Source: Mycobacterium colombiense
Lineage (GTDB): Bacteria; Actinomycetota; Actinomycetes; Mycobacteriales; Mycobacteriaceae
DNA length: 64,000 nucleotides
Direction of reading: 5' to 3'
NCBI RefSeq assembly: GCF_001672755.1
Contig: NZ_LZKI01000150.1
Span: forward strand, 1 to 64,000
Shown piece by piece: positions 1 to 8,679 of the stretch. The notes beneath the pieces were generated by a model that was not told where the DNA came from, searched no databases, and was given only the letters and a program-made list of their open reading frames with translations. The position numbers and the translations under genes are program-made. The stretch's first letter is position 1; each line of letters opens with the position of its first letter.

Positions 1-1620
1 GGCAGCGCATGGTCGGCGGCCAACGCGCGCTTCGACTTCTACATGCGCGGCATCGTCACGCGCTTCGACTATCGCGACGCGCTGTTGTTGGACATGCAGG
101 GCAATGTCGTCTATAGCGTGCTGAAGGGCCCCGATCTCGGCACCAACATTCTGACCGGCCCGTATCGCGAGTCGAAGCTGCGGGAGGCGTATCAGAAAGC
201 CTTGGCGTCCAACGATCTCGACTTCGTCTGGATCACCGACTTCCAGCAGTACCAGCCGGCACTCGACACACCCACGGCGTGGGTGGTGTCACCGATCGGC
301 ATGAACGGCAAGTTCGAGGGTGTGATGGCGCTGCCGGTGCCGGTCGCGAAGATCAACAAGATCATGACCGCCGACAAGCACTGGGAGGCCGCCGGGATGG
401 GGCCCGCGACCGAGACGTATCTGGCTGGCCCCGACGACCTTATGCGTTCCGACTCAAGGGATTTCATCGAGGACACGAAGGAATACCGGCGCTCGGCGAT
501 CGACGCCGGCACGCCGCCCGACGTGGTGGACCGGGCGATCCGGCTGGGCACTACCACCCTGGTGCAGCCGGTTGACACCGCCGGTCTTCGCGCCGCAAAA
601 CGCGGTGAGACGGGGGTGGTCAGCGCCACCGATTACATGGGCAACAAGGAACTGGAAGCCTATTCACCGCTGAGCATCCCCAACTCCGACCTGCACTGGT
701 CGATCCTCGCGACGCGCGACAACTCCGATGCGTTCGCCCGGCTCGGCAGGTTCAGCAAGACGCTGGTGATCGCGGTCGCCGCAATGATCTTCGCTATCTG
801 CGTAGCATCGATGTTCGTCGCTCAGGCTGCTGTGCGACCGGTCCGGCGCCTCGAAGAAGGCACCCGCAAGATCAGCTCCGGCGACTACGAGATCAACATC
901 CCGGTCCAACGTCGCGACGAAATCGGTGATCTCACAGCGGCGTTCAACGAGATGAGCCGGAACCTGGCGATCAAGGAGGAGCTGCTCAACGAGCAGCGCC
1001 GGGAAAACGACCGCCTGATGCTGGCGTTGATGCCCGAATCGGTGTTGCAACGCTATCGCGAGGGCGAGGAGACCATCGCCCAAAAACATCAGGACGTCGC
1101 CATCATCTATGCCGACATCGTCGGCCTGGACGAGTTTTCCAACGACGTGCCGGAAGACGAGTTGGTCGCCACCGTAGACGATCTTTTTCGGCAATTCGAT
1201 TCGGCCGCCGAAGCCCTTGGCGTCGAACGGATTCGCACCTTCCACAACGGCTATCTGGCCAGTTGTGGGGTGGTCACCCCCCGCCTGGACAGCATTCACC
1301 GTGCCGTCGACTTTGCCCTCGAGATCGGTCGTATCATCGATCGCTTCAACCGCCAGGCCGCGCATCAGCTGGGTCTGCGGGTCGGGGTGAACACGGGCAA
1401 CGTGGTGAGCGGGCTGGTCGGCCGCTCCAGCCTGGTTTATGACATGTGGGGCGGCGCGGTCAGTCTGGCGTATCAAATGCACAGTGGCTCACCGCAGCCC
1501 GGCGTGTACGTCAGTTCGCAGGTGTATGAGGCGATGCGGGATGTTCGGCAGTTCACGCCCGCCGGCAGCATCTCCGTCGGCGGCACCGATCAGAACATCT
1601 ACCGGTTGCTGGAACGCTGA
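1..1620 (+). CDS. Adenylate-cyclase-like membrane sensor (Rv2435c-type), 5' partial, degenerate catalytic site
   Basis: The reading frame is open from base 1, so the true start lies outside the window; 539 codons are visible. An extracellular sensor-like region covers about residues 1-250, followed by a membrane segment (about 255-278), a HAMP linker (about 279-330, RRLEEGTRKISSGDYEIN) and a class III nucleotide cyclase domain (about 360-520, VAIIYADIVG). The first metal-binding Asp is present (codon at 1114). Where active enzymes read KTIGD there is RTFHN, so the purine-specifying Lys is Arg and the second metal Asp is Asn. Where active enzymes read WGDTVNLASR there is WGGAVSLAYQ, so the purine-binding Asp and the transition-state Asn and Arg are also lost. 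The protein is therefore probably a poor or inactive cyclase, or a regulatory subunit. The stop overlaps the next start by one base (TGATG), so it is coupled to the cNMP-domain channel. Gene order matches M. tuberculosis Rv2435c-Rv2434c. Confidence 0.88.
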   Translation, partial: GSAWSAANARFDFYMRGIVTRFDYRDALLLDMQGNVVYSVLKGPDLGTNILTGPYRESKLREAYQKALASNDLDFVWITDFQQYQPALDTPTAWVVSPIGMNGKFEGVMALPVPVAKINKIMTADKHWEAAGMGPATETYLAGPDDLMRSDSRDFIEDTKEYRRSAIDAGTPPDVVDRAIRLGTTTLVQPVDTAGLRAAKRGETGVVSATDYMGNKELEAYSPLSIPNSDLHWSILATRDNSDAFARLGRFSKTLVIAVAAMIFAICVASMFVAQAAVRPVRRLEEGTRKISSGDYEINIPVQRRDEIGDLTAAFNEMSRNLAIKEELLNEQRRENDRLMLALMPESVLQRYREGEETIAQKHQDVAIIYADIVGLDEFSNDVPEDELVATVDDLFRQFDSAAEALGVERIRTFHNGYLASCGVVTPRLDSIHRAVDFALEIGRIIDRFNRQAAHQLGLRVGVNTGNVVSGLVGRSSLVYDMWGGAVSLAYQMHSGSPQPGVYVSSQVYEAMRDVRQFTPAGSISVGGTDQNIYRLLER

Positions 1621-3023
1621 TGAACCTCTTCAACTCGACATGGTTCTACTGGGCGATCGGCATCGCAATCGGACTGCCGCTCGGGCTGATCGCGCTCACC
1701 GAGCTACACGACGCGCTGCTGCGCCGGAACAGCCCGCTGGCCCGGCAGGTCGGCCTGCTGCGCAATTACCTGCTGCCGCTCGGTGCGCTGTTGCTGTTGT
1801 TGGTCCAGGCCTCGCAGGTTTCGGCCGGCGATGTTCCGGTGCGCGTTTTGACCACGGCGTTCGGTTTGCTTGTGCTGGTGCTCGTGCTGTCCGGTCTCAA
1901 CGCGACGATGTTCGAAGGCGCACCCGAAAAGAGTTGGCGCAAAAGGCTGCCCACCATCTTTCTGGACTGTGCCCGGCTGGCGGTGATCGGCGTCGGCCTG
2001 GCGGTGATGTCGTCCTACATCTGGGGTGTGCGCATCGGCGGCATCTTCACCGCGCTGGGCGTCACATCGGTCGTCATCGGTCTGATGCTGCAGAACTCCG
2101 TCGGCCAGATCGTGTCCGGCCTGTTCATGTTGTTCGAGCAGCCCTTCCGCATCGATGAATGGCTGGACACCGGCACGGCCCGCGGGCGCGTGGTCGAGGT
2201 GAACTGGCGCGCCGTGCACATCGACACCGGCAGCGGCATTCGGGTGATGCCGAACTCGATGCTCGCCAGCAACGCGTTCACGAATCTCAGCCGGCCGCCC
2301 GGCGCGCACAAGCTGGCGGTGACGACGATGTTCTCCAGCGTCGACCCGCCGGATCGGGTGTGTGCGCTGCTGTCGCGGATCGCGCAGGAATTGCCGCAGC
2401 TCAAGGCCGGCAGCGTGCCGCGCACGGTCCCGGTGGGCGCGGGCGAATACCGCACGACGATCGGGTTGGACTCACCCGCGGACGCCGGCGCCGCCAAGGC
2501 CACGTTCCTGCGCTGGGCCTGGTATGCGGCCCGCCGGGAGGAACTGCACCTCGACGACGCCGACGACGCCTTCTCCACCGTCGAACGGGTCGAGCACGCG
2601 TTGCACACGGTCGTGGCGCCGGCGTTGCGGATCGGCGCCGAGGAGCAGCGATCGCTGCGGTCGGCGGCGCGGATCGTCCGCTACGGCGCCGACGAGGTGG
2701 TGGAGTACGCCGGCCAGGTGCCCGCGGCCATGACGTTCCTGGTCTCCGGGCGCGTGCAGCTGACCGCGACGGCTGACGACGGGTCTCTGGTGCCGATCAG
2801 CACACTGGTCGAGGGGTCGTTCCTGGGGCTTACGGCGCTGACCCGGCAACCAAACCTGGCCAGCGCGTATGCGCTGGAAGAGGTCACCGCGCTGGAGATC
2901 GACCGCGAACACATCGAGCACCTGGTGACGCGTGCGCCGCTGTTGCTGCAGAACTTCGGCAACATCATCGAAGAGCGACGGAGCAAGGTGCGCAGCGCCC
3001 GGTGCGGTGAGCGGGTGGGGTAA
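1620..3023 (+). CDS. MscS-family mechanosensitive channel with C-terminal cyclic-nucleotide-binding domain
   Basis: 467 aa. Four hydrophobic segments occupy about residues 1-185, ending in the MscS pore-helix and beta-domain signature (GLMLQNSVGQIVSGLFMLFE, then QPFRIDEW). A soluble MscS cage region follows to about 330, and a cNMP-binding or Crp-like beta-roll runs from about 345 to 450 (FLVSGRVQLTA...STLVEGSFLGLTALT). The family gates ion flux in response to membrane tension; the added domain suggests ligand gating by a cyclic nucleotide, which is inference. ATG overlaps the stop of the upstream cyclase-like gene, so sensor and channel are translated together. It matches Rv2434c in order and architecture. 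Whether the nucleotide pocket still binds ligand cannot be judged here. Confidence 0.86.
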   Translation: MNLFNSTWFYWAIGIAIGLPLGLIALTELHDALLRRNSPLARQVGLLRNYLLPLGALLLLLVQASQVSAGDVPVRVLTTAFGLLVLVLVLSGLNATMFEGAPEKSWRKRLPTIFLDCARLAVIGVGLAVMSSYIWGVRIGGIFTALGVTSVVIGLMLQNSVGQIVSGLFMLFEQPFRIDEWLDTGTARGRVVEVNWRAVHIDTGSGIRVMPNSMLASNAFTNLSRPPGAHKLAVTTMFSSVDPPDRVCALLSRIAQELPQLKAGSVPRTVPVGAGEYRTTIGLDSPADAGAAKATFLRWAWYAARREELHLDDADDAFSTVERVEHALHTVVAPALRIGAEEQRSLRSAARIVRYGADEVVEYAGQVPAAMTFLVSGRVQLTATADDGSLVPISTLVEGSFLGLTALTRQPNLASAYALEEVTALEIDREHIEHLVTRAPLLLQNFGNIIEERRSKVRSARCGERVG

Positions 3024-3063
3024 CCGCGAATCGGGTCGCCTCACCCGGGGTTTTGCCGCCGGA

Positions 3064-3069
3064 TACCCT
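3064..3069 (+). promoter_or_regulatory. Candidate -10 element for leaderless proA transcript
   Basis: TACCCT fits the mycobacterial TANNNT -10 and ends 6 bases before the proA ATG at 3076. No Shine-Dalgarno is present, so transcription probably starts at the ATG itself. This is inference from spacing. Confidence 0.5.
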
Positions 3070-3075
3070 GGTTCA

Positions 3076-4335
3076 ATGAGTCTGCAAGCACCATCGCTTC
3101 CTGACTTGCGCCAGGAGGTGCACAACGCCGCACGCCGCGCCCGGGTCGCGTCACGTGTCCTGGCATTGCTGCCGACGGTTGCCAAGGATCAGGCGCTGCG
3201 TTCCGCGGCCGACGCGGTGGCCGCCCACTCCGATTTGATCATGTCGGCCAACGTCGAGGACCTCGATGCCGCCCGGGTGGCCGGCACGCCGTCCGCGATG
3301 CTGGACCGGTTGGCCCTGGACCACAAGCGCGTCGAGGGCATCGCCGCCGGCCTGCGCCAGGTCGCCGGGCTGCCCGATCCGGTCGGTGAGGTGTTGCGCG
3401 GTTACACGCTGCCCAACGGGCTGCAGCTGCGCCAGCAGCGGGTTCCGCTGGGCGTCGTCGGCATGATCTACGAGGGTCGGCCCAACGTGACCGTCGACGC
3501 CTTCGGTCTGGCGCTGAAGTCCGGCAATGCCGTGCTGCTGCGCGGAAGTTCGTCAGCGGCGCGGTCCAACCAGGCGCTGGTGCAGGTGCTGCGGGCGTCG
3601 CTGGTCAGCGAGGACCTACCCGCCGATACGGTGCAACTGCTTTCGGCCGATGACCGCGCCACGGTGACGCATCTGATCCAGGCCCGCGGCCTGGTCGACG
3701 TGGTGATTCCGCGCGGCGGGGCGAGCCTGATCGATGCGGTGGTCCGCGACGCGCAGGTGCCCACCATCGAGACCGGCGTCGGCAACTGTCATGTCTACGT
3801 GCACGAGGGCGCCGATCTGGATGTGGCGGAGCGAATCCTGCTGAATTCCAAGACCCGTCGGCCCAGTGTCTGCAACGCCGCCGAGACACTGCTGGTCGAC
3901 GTCGGGATCGCCGAGGAGGCGCTGCCCCGGCTGGTGACCGCCCTGCAAGACGCCGGCGTGACGGTGCACGGTGGATTCTCCAAGGACGCGCACGAGGACG
4001 ACCTGCGTCGCGAGTACCTGTCGATGGACATCGCGGTGGCGGTGGTCGACGGTATCGACGCCGCGATCGCGCACATCAACGAGTACGGCACCGGACACAC
4101 CGAGGCCATCGTCACCACCAATATGGCTGCGGCGCAAAAGTTTACGGACGGTGTCGATGCGGCCGCGGTGATGGTGAACGCGTCCACGGCGTTCACCGAC
4201 GGTGAGCAGTTCGGCTTCGGCGCCGAAATCGGCATCTCCACCCAGAAGCTGCATGCCCGCGGCCCGATGGGGCTGCCCGAATTGACCTCGACCAAATGGA
4301 TCGCGTGGGGTGACGGACAAACTCGTCCGGCCTGA
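3076..4335 (+). CDS. proA: Gamma-glutamyl phosphate reductase (proline biosynthesis)
   Basis: 419 aa, the normal ProA length. It reduces gamma-glutamyl phosphate with NADPH to glutamate semialdehyde, the second step of proline synthesis, in the cytoplasm. Family signatures are visible: the substrate loop IYEGRPNVTVDAFGLALKSG, the glycine-rich cofactor segment, and the catalytic Cys in RRPSVCNAAETLLV. The frame stays open upstream to 2932 inside the channel gene, but homology begins at MSLQAPSLPDLRQ (ATG 3076), which has a leaderless-type promoter. It is followed by a MoxR operon, as in M. tuberculosis (Rv2427c). Confidence 0.96.
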   Translation: MSLQAPSLPDLRQEVHNAARRARVASRVLALLPTVAKDQALRSAADAVAAHSDLIMSANVEDLDAARVAGTPSAMLDRLALDHKRVEGIAAGLRQVAGLPDPVGEVLRGYTLPNGLQLRQQRVPLGVVGMIYEGRPNVTVDAFGLALKSGNAVLLRGSSSAARSNQALVQVLRASLVSEDLPADTVQLLSADDRATVTHLIQARGLVDVVIPRGGASLIDAVVRDAQVPTIETGVGNCHVYVHEGADLDVAERILLNSKTRRPSVCNAAETLLVDVGIAEEALPRLVTALQDAGVTVHGGFSKDAHEDDLRREYLSMDIAVAVVDGIDAAIAHINEYGTGHTEAIVTTNMAAAQKFTDGVDAAAVMVNASTAFTDGEQFGFGAEIGISTQKLHARGPMGLPELTSTKWIAWGDGQTRPA

Positions 4336-4372
4336 TACCCCGCGTGGAGCAAGTGTTTTAGGAGAACCGATT

Positions 4373-5248
4373 GTGAGTGTGCCCGCCCGGTCCAAGCCGT
4401 TGTTCGACGACATCGACGACGTCTCGCGGCGGTTGGCCGAGACCGGCTACCTGCCCGACACCGCCACCGCGACGGCCGTGTTCCTGGCTGACCGGCTCGG
4501 CAAGCCGTTGTTGGTGGAAGGCCCGGCCGGCGTGGGCAAGACCGAGCTGGCCCGCGCCATCGCCCAGGCCACCGGCTCCGGCCTGGTGCGCCTGCAGTGC
4601 TACGAGGGCGTCGACGAGGCGCGCGCGCTGTACGAGTGGAACCACGCCAAGCAGATCCTGCGCATCCAGGCCGGTTCGGGGGACTGGGACCAGACCAAGG
4701 ACGACGTGTTCAGCGAGGAGTTCCTACTGCAGCGTCCGTTACTGACCGCCATCCGGCGCACCGAGCCCACGGTGCTGCTGATCGACGAGACCGACAAGGC
4801 CGACATCGAGATCGAGGGTCTGCTGCTCGAGGTGCTGTCGGACTTCGCCGTGACCGTTCCCGAGCTGGGCACGATCACCGCCGAGCGGACGCCGCTGGTG
4901 GTGCTGACCTCCAATGCCACCCGCGAACTCTCCGAGGCGCTCAAGCGTCGGTGCCTGTTTTTGCACATCGACTTTCCCAGTCCCGACCTGGAACGCCGCA
5001 TCCTGCTGTCCCGGGTCCCCGAGCTGCCCGCGCACCTGGCCGAGGAGCTCGTTCGCATCATCGGCGTGCTGCGCGGCATGCAGCTCAAGAAGGTGCCGTC
5101 CATCGCCGAGACGATCGACTGGGGCCGCACGCTGCTCGCGCTGGGCCTGGACACCATCGACGACGCGGTCGTCGCGGCCACGCTCGGCGTGGTGCTCAAA
5201 CACCAGTCCGACCAGCAGCGCGCGACCGGCGAGCTGCGGCTGAATTAG
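4373..5248 (+). CDS. MoxR-family AAA+ ATPase
   Basis: 291 aa using GTG 4373, chosen because AGGAG (4360-4364) lies 8 bases upstream; an in-frame ATG at 4310 would overlap proA and add residues outside the domain. Walker A is GPAGVGKTE at about residues 50-58, Walker B VLLIDE at about 134-139, and sensor 1 is in VVLTSNATRELSEALKRRCLF. MoxR ATPases act as chaperones that assemble or activate partner complexes, nearly always with a VWA-domain protein encoded next door, as here 10 bases downstream. It corresponds to Rv2426c by order and length. The substrate complex is not evident from the locus. Confidence 0.9.
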   Translation: MSVPARSKPLFDDIDDVSRRLAETGYLPDTATATAVFLADRLGKPLLVEGPAGVGKTELARAIAQATGSGLVRLQCYEGVDEARALYEWNHAKQILRIQAGSGDWDQTKDDVFSEEFLLQRPLLTAIRRTEPTVLLIDETDKADIEIEGLLLEVLSDFAVTVPELGTITAERTPLVVLTSNATRELSEALKRRCLFLHIDFPSPDLERRILLSRVPELPAHLAEELVRIIGVLRGMQLKKVPSIAETIDWGRTLLALGLDTIDDAVVAATLGVVLKHQSDQQRATGELRLN

Positions 5249-5258
5249 GACTGCAGCG

Positions 5259-6707
5259 ATGGCCACCCGCCGTATCCGCCCCTCCCGGCCGCTCGCCCCG
5301 CACGGGCTGCCGGGCCACCTGGTGGGGTTCGTGGAAGCGCTTCGCGGGGCTGGAATTTCGGTAGGTCCGTCGGAGACGGTGGACGCCGGGCGGGTGATGG
5401 CGACCCTCGGCCTGGGTGACCGGAAGGTGCTGCGCGAGGGCCTCGCGTGCGCCGTGCTGCGCCGCTCGGATCACCGCGAGACCTACGACGCCATGTTCGA
5501 CCTGTGGTTCCCCGCGGCGCTGGGCGCTCGCGCGGTGGTCACCGACGACGAGGCCGACGACTCGCCGGACGACGACGCCCTGCCGGCCGACGACGTCGAG
5601 GCGATGCGCCAGATGCTGGCGGACCTGCTGACCGACCACCCCGATCTCGCCGAGATGGACGAGCGCCTGGTGGCGATGATCGCCCAGATCGTCGAGGCCT
5701 ACGGCAAGTACAGCTCCAGCCGCGGCCCGTCGTTCTCGTCGTATCAGGCGCTCAAGGCGATGGCACTGGACGAGCTCGAGGGCAAGCTGCTGGCCGGGCT
5801 GCTCGCATCGTACGGTGAGGAACCCACCCCCAGCCAGGAAGAGATTGCCAAAGCGCTTGCCACGCAGCGTATCTCCCAAATACGCAAGCTGGTCGACTCC
5901 GAGACCAAACGGCGCACCGCGGAGCAGCTGGGCCGCGATCACGTCCAGATGTACGGCATTCCACAGCTTTCCGAGAACGTCGAATTCCTGCGCGCCTCCG
6001 GTGAGCAGCTGCGCCAGATGCGCCGGGTGGTGGCTCCACTGGCCCGCACGCTGGCGACCCGCCTCGCGGCGCGGCGGCGGCGCGCCCGCGCGGGGTCGAT
6101 CGATCTGCGCAAGACGCTGCGCAAGTCGATGTCCACCGGCGGTGTGCCGATCGACGTGGTACTGGCCAAGCCGCGCCCGGCGCGGCCGGAACTGGTGGTG
6201 CTGTGCGATGTGTCCGGCTCGGTCGCCGGGTTCAGCCATTTCACCCTGCTGCTGGTACACGCTCTGCGCCAACAGTTCTCGCGGGTGCGCGTGTTCGCCT
6301 TCATCGACACCACCGACGAGGTGACCCACATGTTCGGCCCGGAGGCGGACCTGGCCGTGGCCATCCAGCGGATCACCCGGGAGTCCGGCGTGTACAGCCG
6401 TGACGGCCATTCGGACTACGGCAACGCGTTCGCGTCGTTCGTGCAGGCGTTCCCCAATGTGCTGTCACCCCGTACCTCGCTGCTGGTCCTGGGGGATGGT
6501 CGCACCAACTACCGCAATCCGGAGATCGAGCTGCTGACCCACATGGTGACCGCCAGCCGGCACGCACACTGGCTGAATCCCGAGCCGAAGCATCTGTGGG
6601 GCAGCGGCGACTCGGCGGTGCCGCGCTATCAAGAGGTCATCCCGATGCGCGAGTGCCGGTCCGCCAAGCAGCTTGCCGCGGTGATCGACCAGCTGCTGCC
6701 GGTGTAG
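5259..6707 (+). CDS. VWA/CoxE-like domain protein, partner of MoxR ATPase
   Basis: 482 aa, ATG just after the MoxR stop. The N-terminal half is helical and charged, with an acidic stretch DDEADDSPDDDALPADD near residues 96-112. The C-terminal half is a von Willebrand A domain with the MIDAS metal motif DVSGS at about residues 317-321. The family (CoxE-like, Rv2425c type) pairs with MoxR ATPases in metal-centre or complex maturation. No signal peptide or membrane segment is seen, so it is expected to be cytoplasmic. The 243 bases that follow, up to nadD, contain no convincing gene. Confidence 0.85.
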   Translation: MATRRIRPSRPLAPHGLPGHLVGFVEALRGAGISVGPSETVDAGRVMATLGLGDRKVLREGLACAVLRRSDHRETYDAMFDLWFPAALGARAVVTDDEADDSPDDDALPADDVEAMRQMLADLLTDHPDLAEMDERLVAMIAQIVEAYGKYSSSRGPSFSSYQALKAMALDELEGKLLAGLLASYGEEPTPSQEEIAKALATQRISQIRKLVDSETKRRTAEQLGRDHVQMYGIPQLSENVEFLRASGEQLRQMRRVVAPLARTLATRLAARRRRARAGSIDLRKTLRKSMSTGGVPIDVVLAKPRPARPELVVLCDVSGSVAGFSHFTLLLVHALRQQFSRVRVFAFIDTTDEVTHMFGPEADLAVAIQRITRESGVYSRDGHSDYGNAFASFVQAFPNVLSPRTSLLVLGDGRTNYRNPEIELLTHMVTASRHAHWLNPEPKHLWGSGDSAVPRYQEVIPMRECRSAKQLAAVIDQLLPV

Positions 6708-6950
6708 GGGCGCGGCGTCGTTTCACACCGGCCATACGCTTCTCCGGCGGCGGGGTGTTCTTTGTCCCCGCCTCGCAGCGACCTACCGCGGGCCGGCCGG
6801 CGTCCCGGCATCGTCGACAGCCATGTGTCGGCCATTTGTCGCTGTGAGGTGGGCACAACACGTGCCGCCCGACGCAGCGGCTGGTGTGGCATGTGTGGCC
6901 GACGCGTGGGAAATCGGGCCGTAACACCGGCTCAAGTAAGCTGGCACATC

Positions 6951-7616
6951 GTGCAAAAGCAGCTTCGCAGGTTAGGAGTGATGGGTGGGACGTTCGACCC
7001 CATCCATTACGGCCACCTGGTTGCCGCCAGTGAGGTCGCCGACCTGTTCGACCTCGACCAGGTGGTGTTCGTGCCCAGCGGGCAGCCCTGGCAGAAGGAG
7101 CGGCACGTTTCCGCCGCCGAGGACCGGTACTTGATGACGGTGATCGCCACGGCGTCCAATCCCCGCTTCTCGGTCAGCCGGGTCGACATCGACCGGGGCG
7201 GCCCCACCTACACCAGGGACACGTTGAGCGACCTGCGCGCCCTCAACCCGGACTCCGAGCTGTACTTCATCACCGGGGCCGACGCGCTGGCCTCCATTCT
7301 GTCGTGGCAGGGCTGGGAGACGGTGTTCGACCTGGCGCGGTTCATCGGGGTCAGCCGGCCCGGCTACGAGCTGCGCCGCGAACACATCACCGGCGTGCTC
7401 GGCGAGCTCCCCGAGGACGCGCTGACGCTCGTCGAGATCCCGGCGCTGGCCATCTCCTCGACGGATTGCCGTCAACGCGCGGCGCAGCGCAGGCCGCTGT
7501 GGTACCTGATGCCCGACGGCGTCGTGCAGTACGTCTCCAAGCGCCGGCTCTACCGCGACGAGGGGCCGCCGGTGATCGTCAACGAAACACGTCTGAGCAC
7601 AGGGGAACACCCGTGA
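6951..7616 (+). CDS. nadD: Nicotinate-nucleotide adenylyltransferase
   Basis: 221 aa. It transfers AMP from ATP to nicotinate mononucleotide in NAD synthesis. Nucleotidyltransferase motifs are GGTFDPIHYGHL near the N-terminus and ISSTDCR near the C-terminus (ISSTxxR). Start choice: GTG 6951 gives a few residues before the motif as in relatives, and TAAGCT (6937-6942) 8 bases upstream fits a leaderless -10. ATG 6981 is possible, but its AGGAG is only two bases away. The stop overlaps the rsfS start (GTGA). It heads an overlapping run nadD-rsfS-gpgP-octT. Confidence 0.93.
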   Translation: MQKQLRRLGVMGGTFDPIHYGHLVAASEVADLFDLDQVVFVPSGQPWQKERHVSAAEDRYLMTVIATASNPRFSVSRVDIDRGGPTYTRDTLSDLRALNPDSELYFITGADALASILSWQGWETVFDLARFIGVSRPGYELRREHITGVLGELPEDALTLVEIPALAISSTDCRQRAAQRRPLWYLMPDGVVQYVSKRRLYRDEGPPVIVNETRLSTGEHP

Positions 7617-8008
7617 GCGCCACGCAGGAGGCCATCGACATGGCGACGGTGGCCGCCGGCGCGGCCGCCGCGAAGCTGGCCGACGACGTCGTCGTCATCG
7701 ACGTCTCGGCCCAGCTCGCCATCACGGACTGCTTCGTGATCGCCTCGGCGTCCAACGAGCGACAGGTCAACGCCATCGTCGACGAGGTCGAGGAGAAGAT
7801 GCGCAAGGCCGGCTACAAGCCGGCGCGGCGCGAGGGCACGCGCGAAGGCCGGTGGACGCTGCTGGACTATCGCGACATCGTCGTTCACATTCAGCACCAG
7901 GAAGACCGCGACTTTTACGCCCTGGACCGGCTGTGGAGTGACTGCCCGATGGTGCCGGTAGCGCTGGATGAGCGTCCCGGCAACTCTGAAGGCTCGGGCG
8001 CACAATGA
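7613..8008 (+). CDS. rsfS: Ribosomal silencing factor RsfS
   Basis: 131 aa. RsfS binds L14 of the 50S subunit and blocks joining with 30S in stationary phase. Domain signature is visible (DVSAQLAITDCFVIASASNERQ, split: DVSAQL, ITDCFVIASASN, and GRWTLLDYRDIVVHIQ). GTG 7613 overlaps the nadD stop by four bases and has AGGGGAA 5 bases upstream. The pairing with nadD is conserved in bacteria. The frame runs open further upstream only because it lies over nadD. Confidence 0.93.
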   Translation: MSATQEAIDMATVAAGAAAAKLADDVVVIDVSAQLAITDCFVIASASNERQVNAIVDEVEEKMRKAGYKPARREGTREGRWTLLDYRDIVVHIQHQEDRDFYALDRLWSDCPMVPVALDERPGNSEGSGAQ

Positions 8009-8679
8009 GCATTCGTCGTCTGATCATGTTGCGGCACGGGCAAACCGAGTTCAATGCCGGTAGCCGGATGCAGGGCCAGTTGGATTCCGAACTGAGCGAA
8101 CTCGGGCGGGCGCAGGCGATCGCCGCCGCCGAGGTGCTGGGCAAGCTGCAGCCGCTGCTGATCGTGTCGTCGGATCTGCATCGTGCCTACGACACGGCGG
8201 TCAGGCTGGGGGAGGTGACCGGTCTGCCGATCCGGGTGGACCGGCGGCTGCGGGAAACCCATCTGGGCGACTGGCAGGGCCTGACCCACACCGAGGTCGA
8301 CGCGCAGGCCCCGGGCGCACGGCTGGCCTGGCGCGAGGACGCCACCTGGGCGCCGCACGGCGGCGAGAGCAGGGTCGACGTCGCGGCCCGCAGCGTGCCG
8401 CTGGTCGCCGAACTGGTGTCCGCGGAGCCGGAATGGGGTGATCCCGACGGCCCGGATCGTCCGGTGGTGCTGGTGGCCCATGGTGGCCTGATCGCCGCGC
8501 TGTCGGCCGCGCTGCTGAAGCTTCCGGTCGCCAACTGGCCGATTCTTGGCGGCATGGGCAATGCCAGCTGGGTGCAACTGTCCGGCCACAACGACGATCC
8601 CGCCGACGAATTCGACAGCATCCGTTGGCGTCTGGATGTATGGAACGCTTCGGCGCAGGTGTCCAACGATGTCCTCTGA
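8005..8679 (+). CDS. gpgP: Glucosyl-3-phosphoglycerate phosphatase (histidine phosphatase family)
   Basis: 224 aa, overlapping rsfS by ATGA. The phosphatase motif LRHGQTEFN lies near the N-terminus, with the second catalytic His in LVAHGGLIAAL. The M. tuberculosis counterpart by order and length is Rv2419c, annotated earlier as gpm2 and shown to dephosphorylate glucosyl-3-phosphoglycerate in 6-O-methylglucose lipopolysaccharide synthesis. The next gene, octT, acts two steps later in the same pathway, which supports this over a generic phosphoglycerate mutase. Confidence 0.9.
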   Translation: MSIRRLIMLRHGQTEFNAGSRMQGQLDSELSELGRAQAIAAAEVLGKLQPLLIVSSDLHRAYDTAVRLGEVTGLPIRVDRRLRETHLGDWQGLTHTEVDAQAPGARLAWREDATWAPHGGESRVDVAARSVPLVAELVSAEPEWGDPDGPDRPVVLVAHGGLIAALSAALLKLPVANWPILGGMGNASWVQLSGHNDDPADEFDSIRWRLDVWNASAQVSNDVL

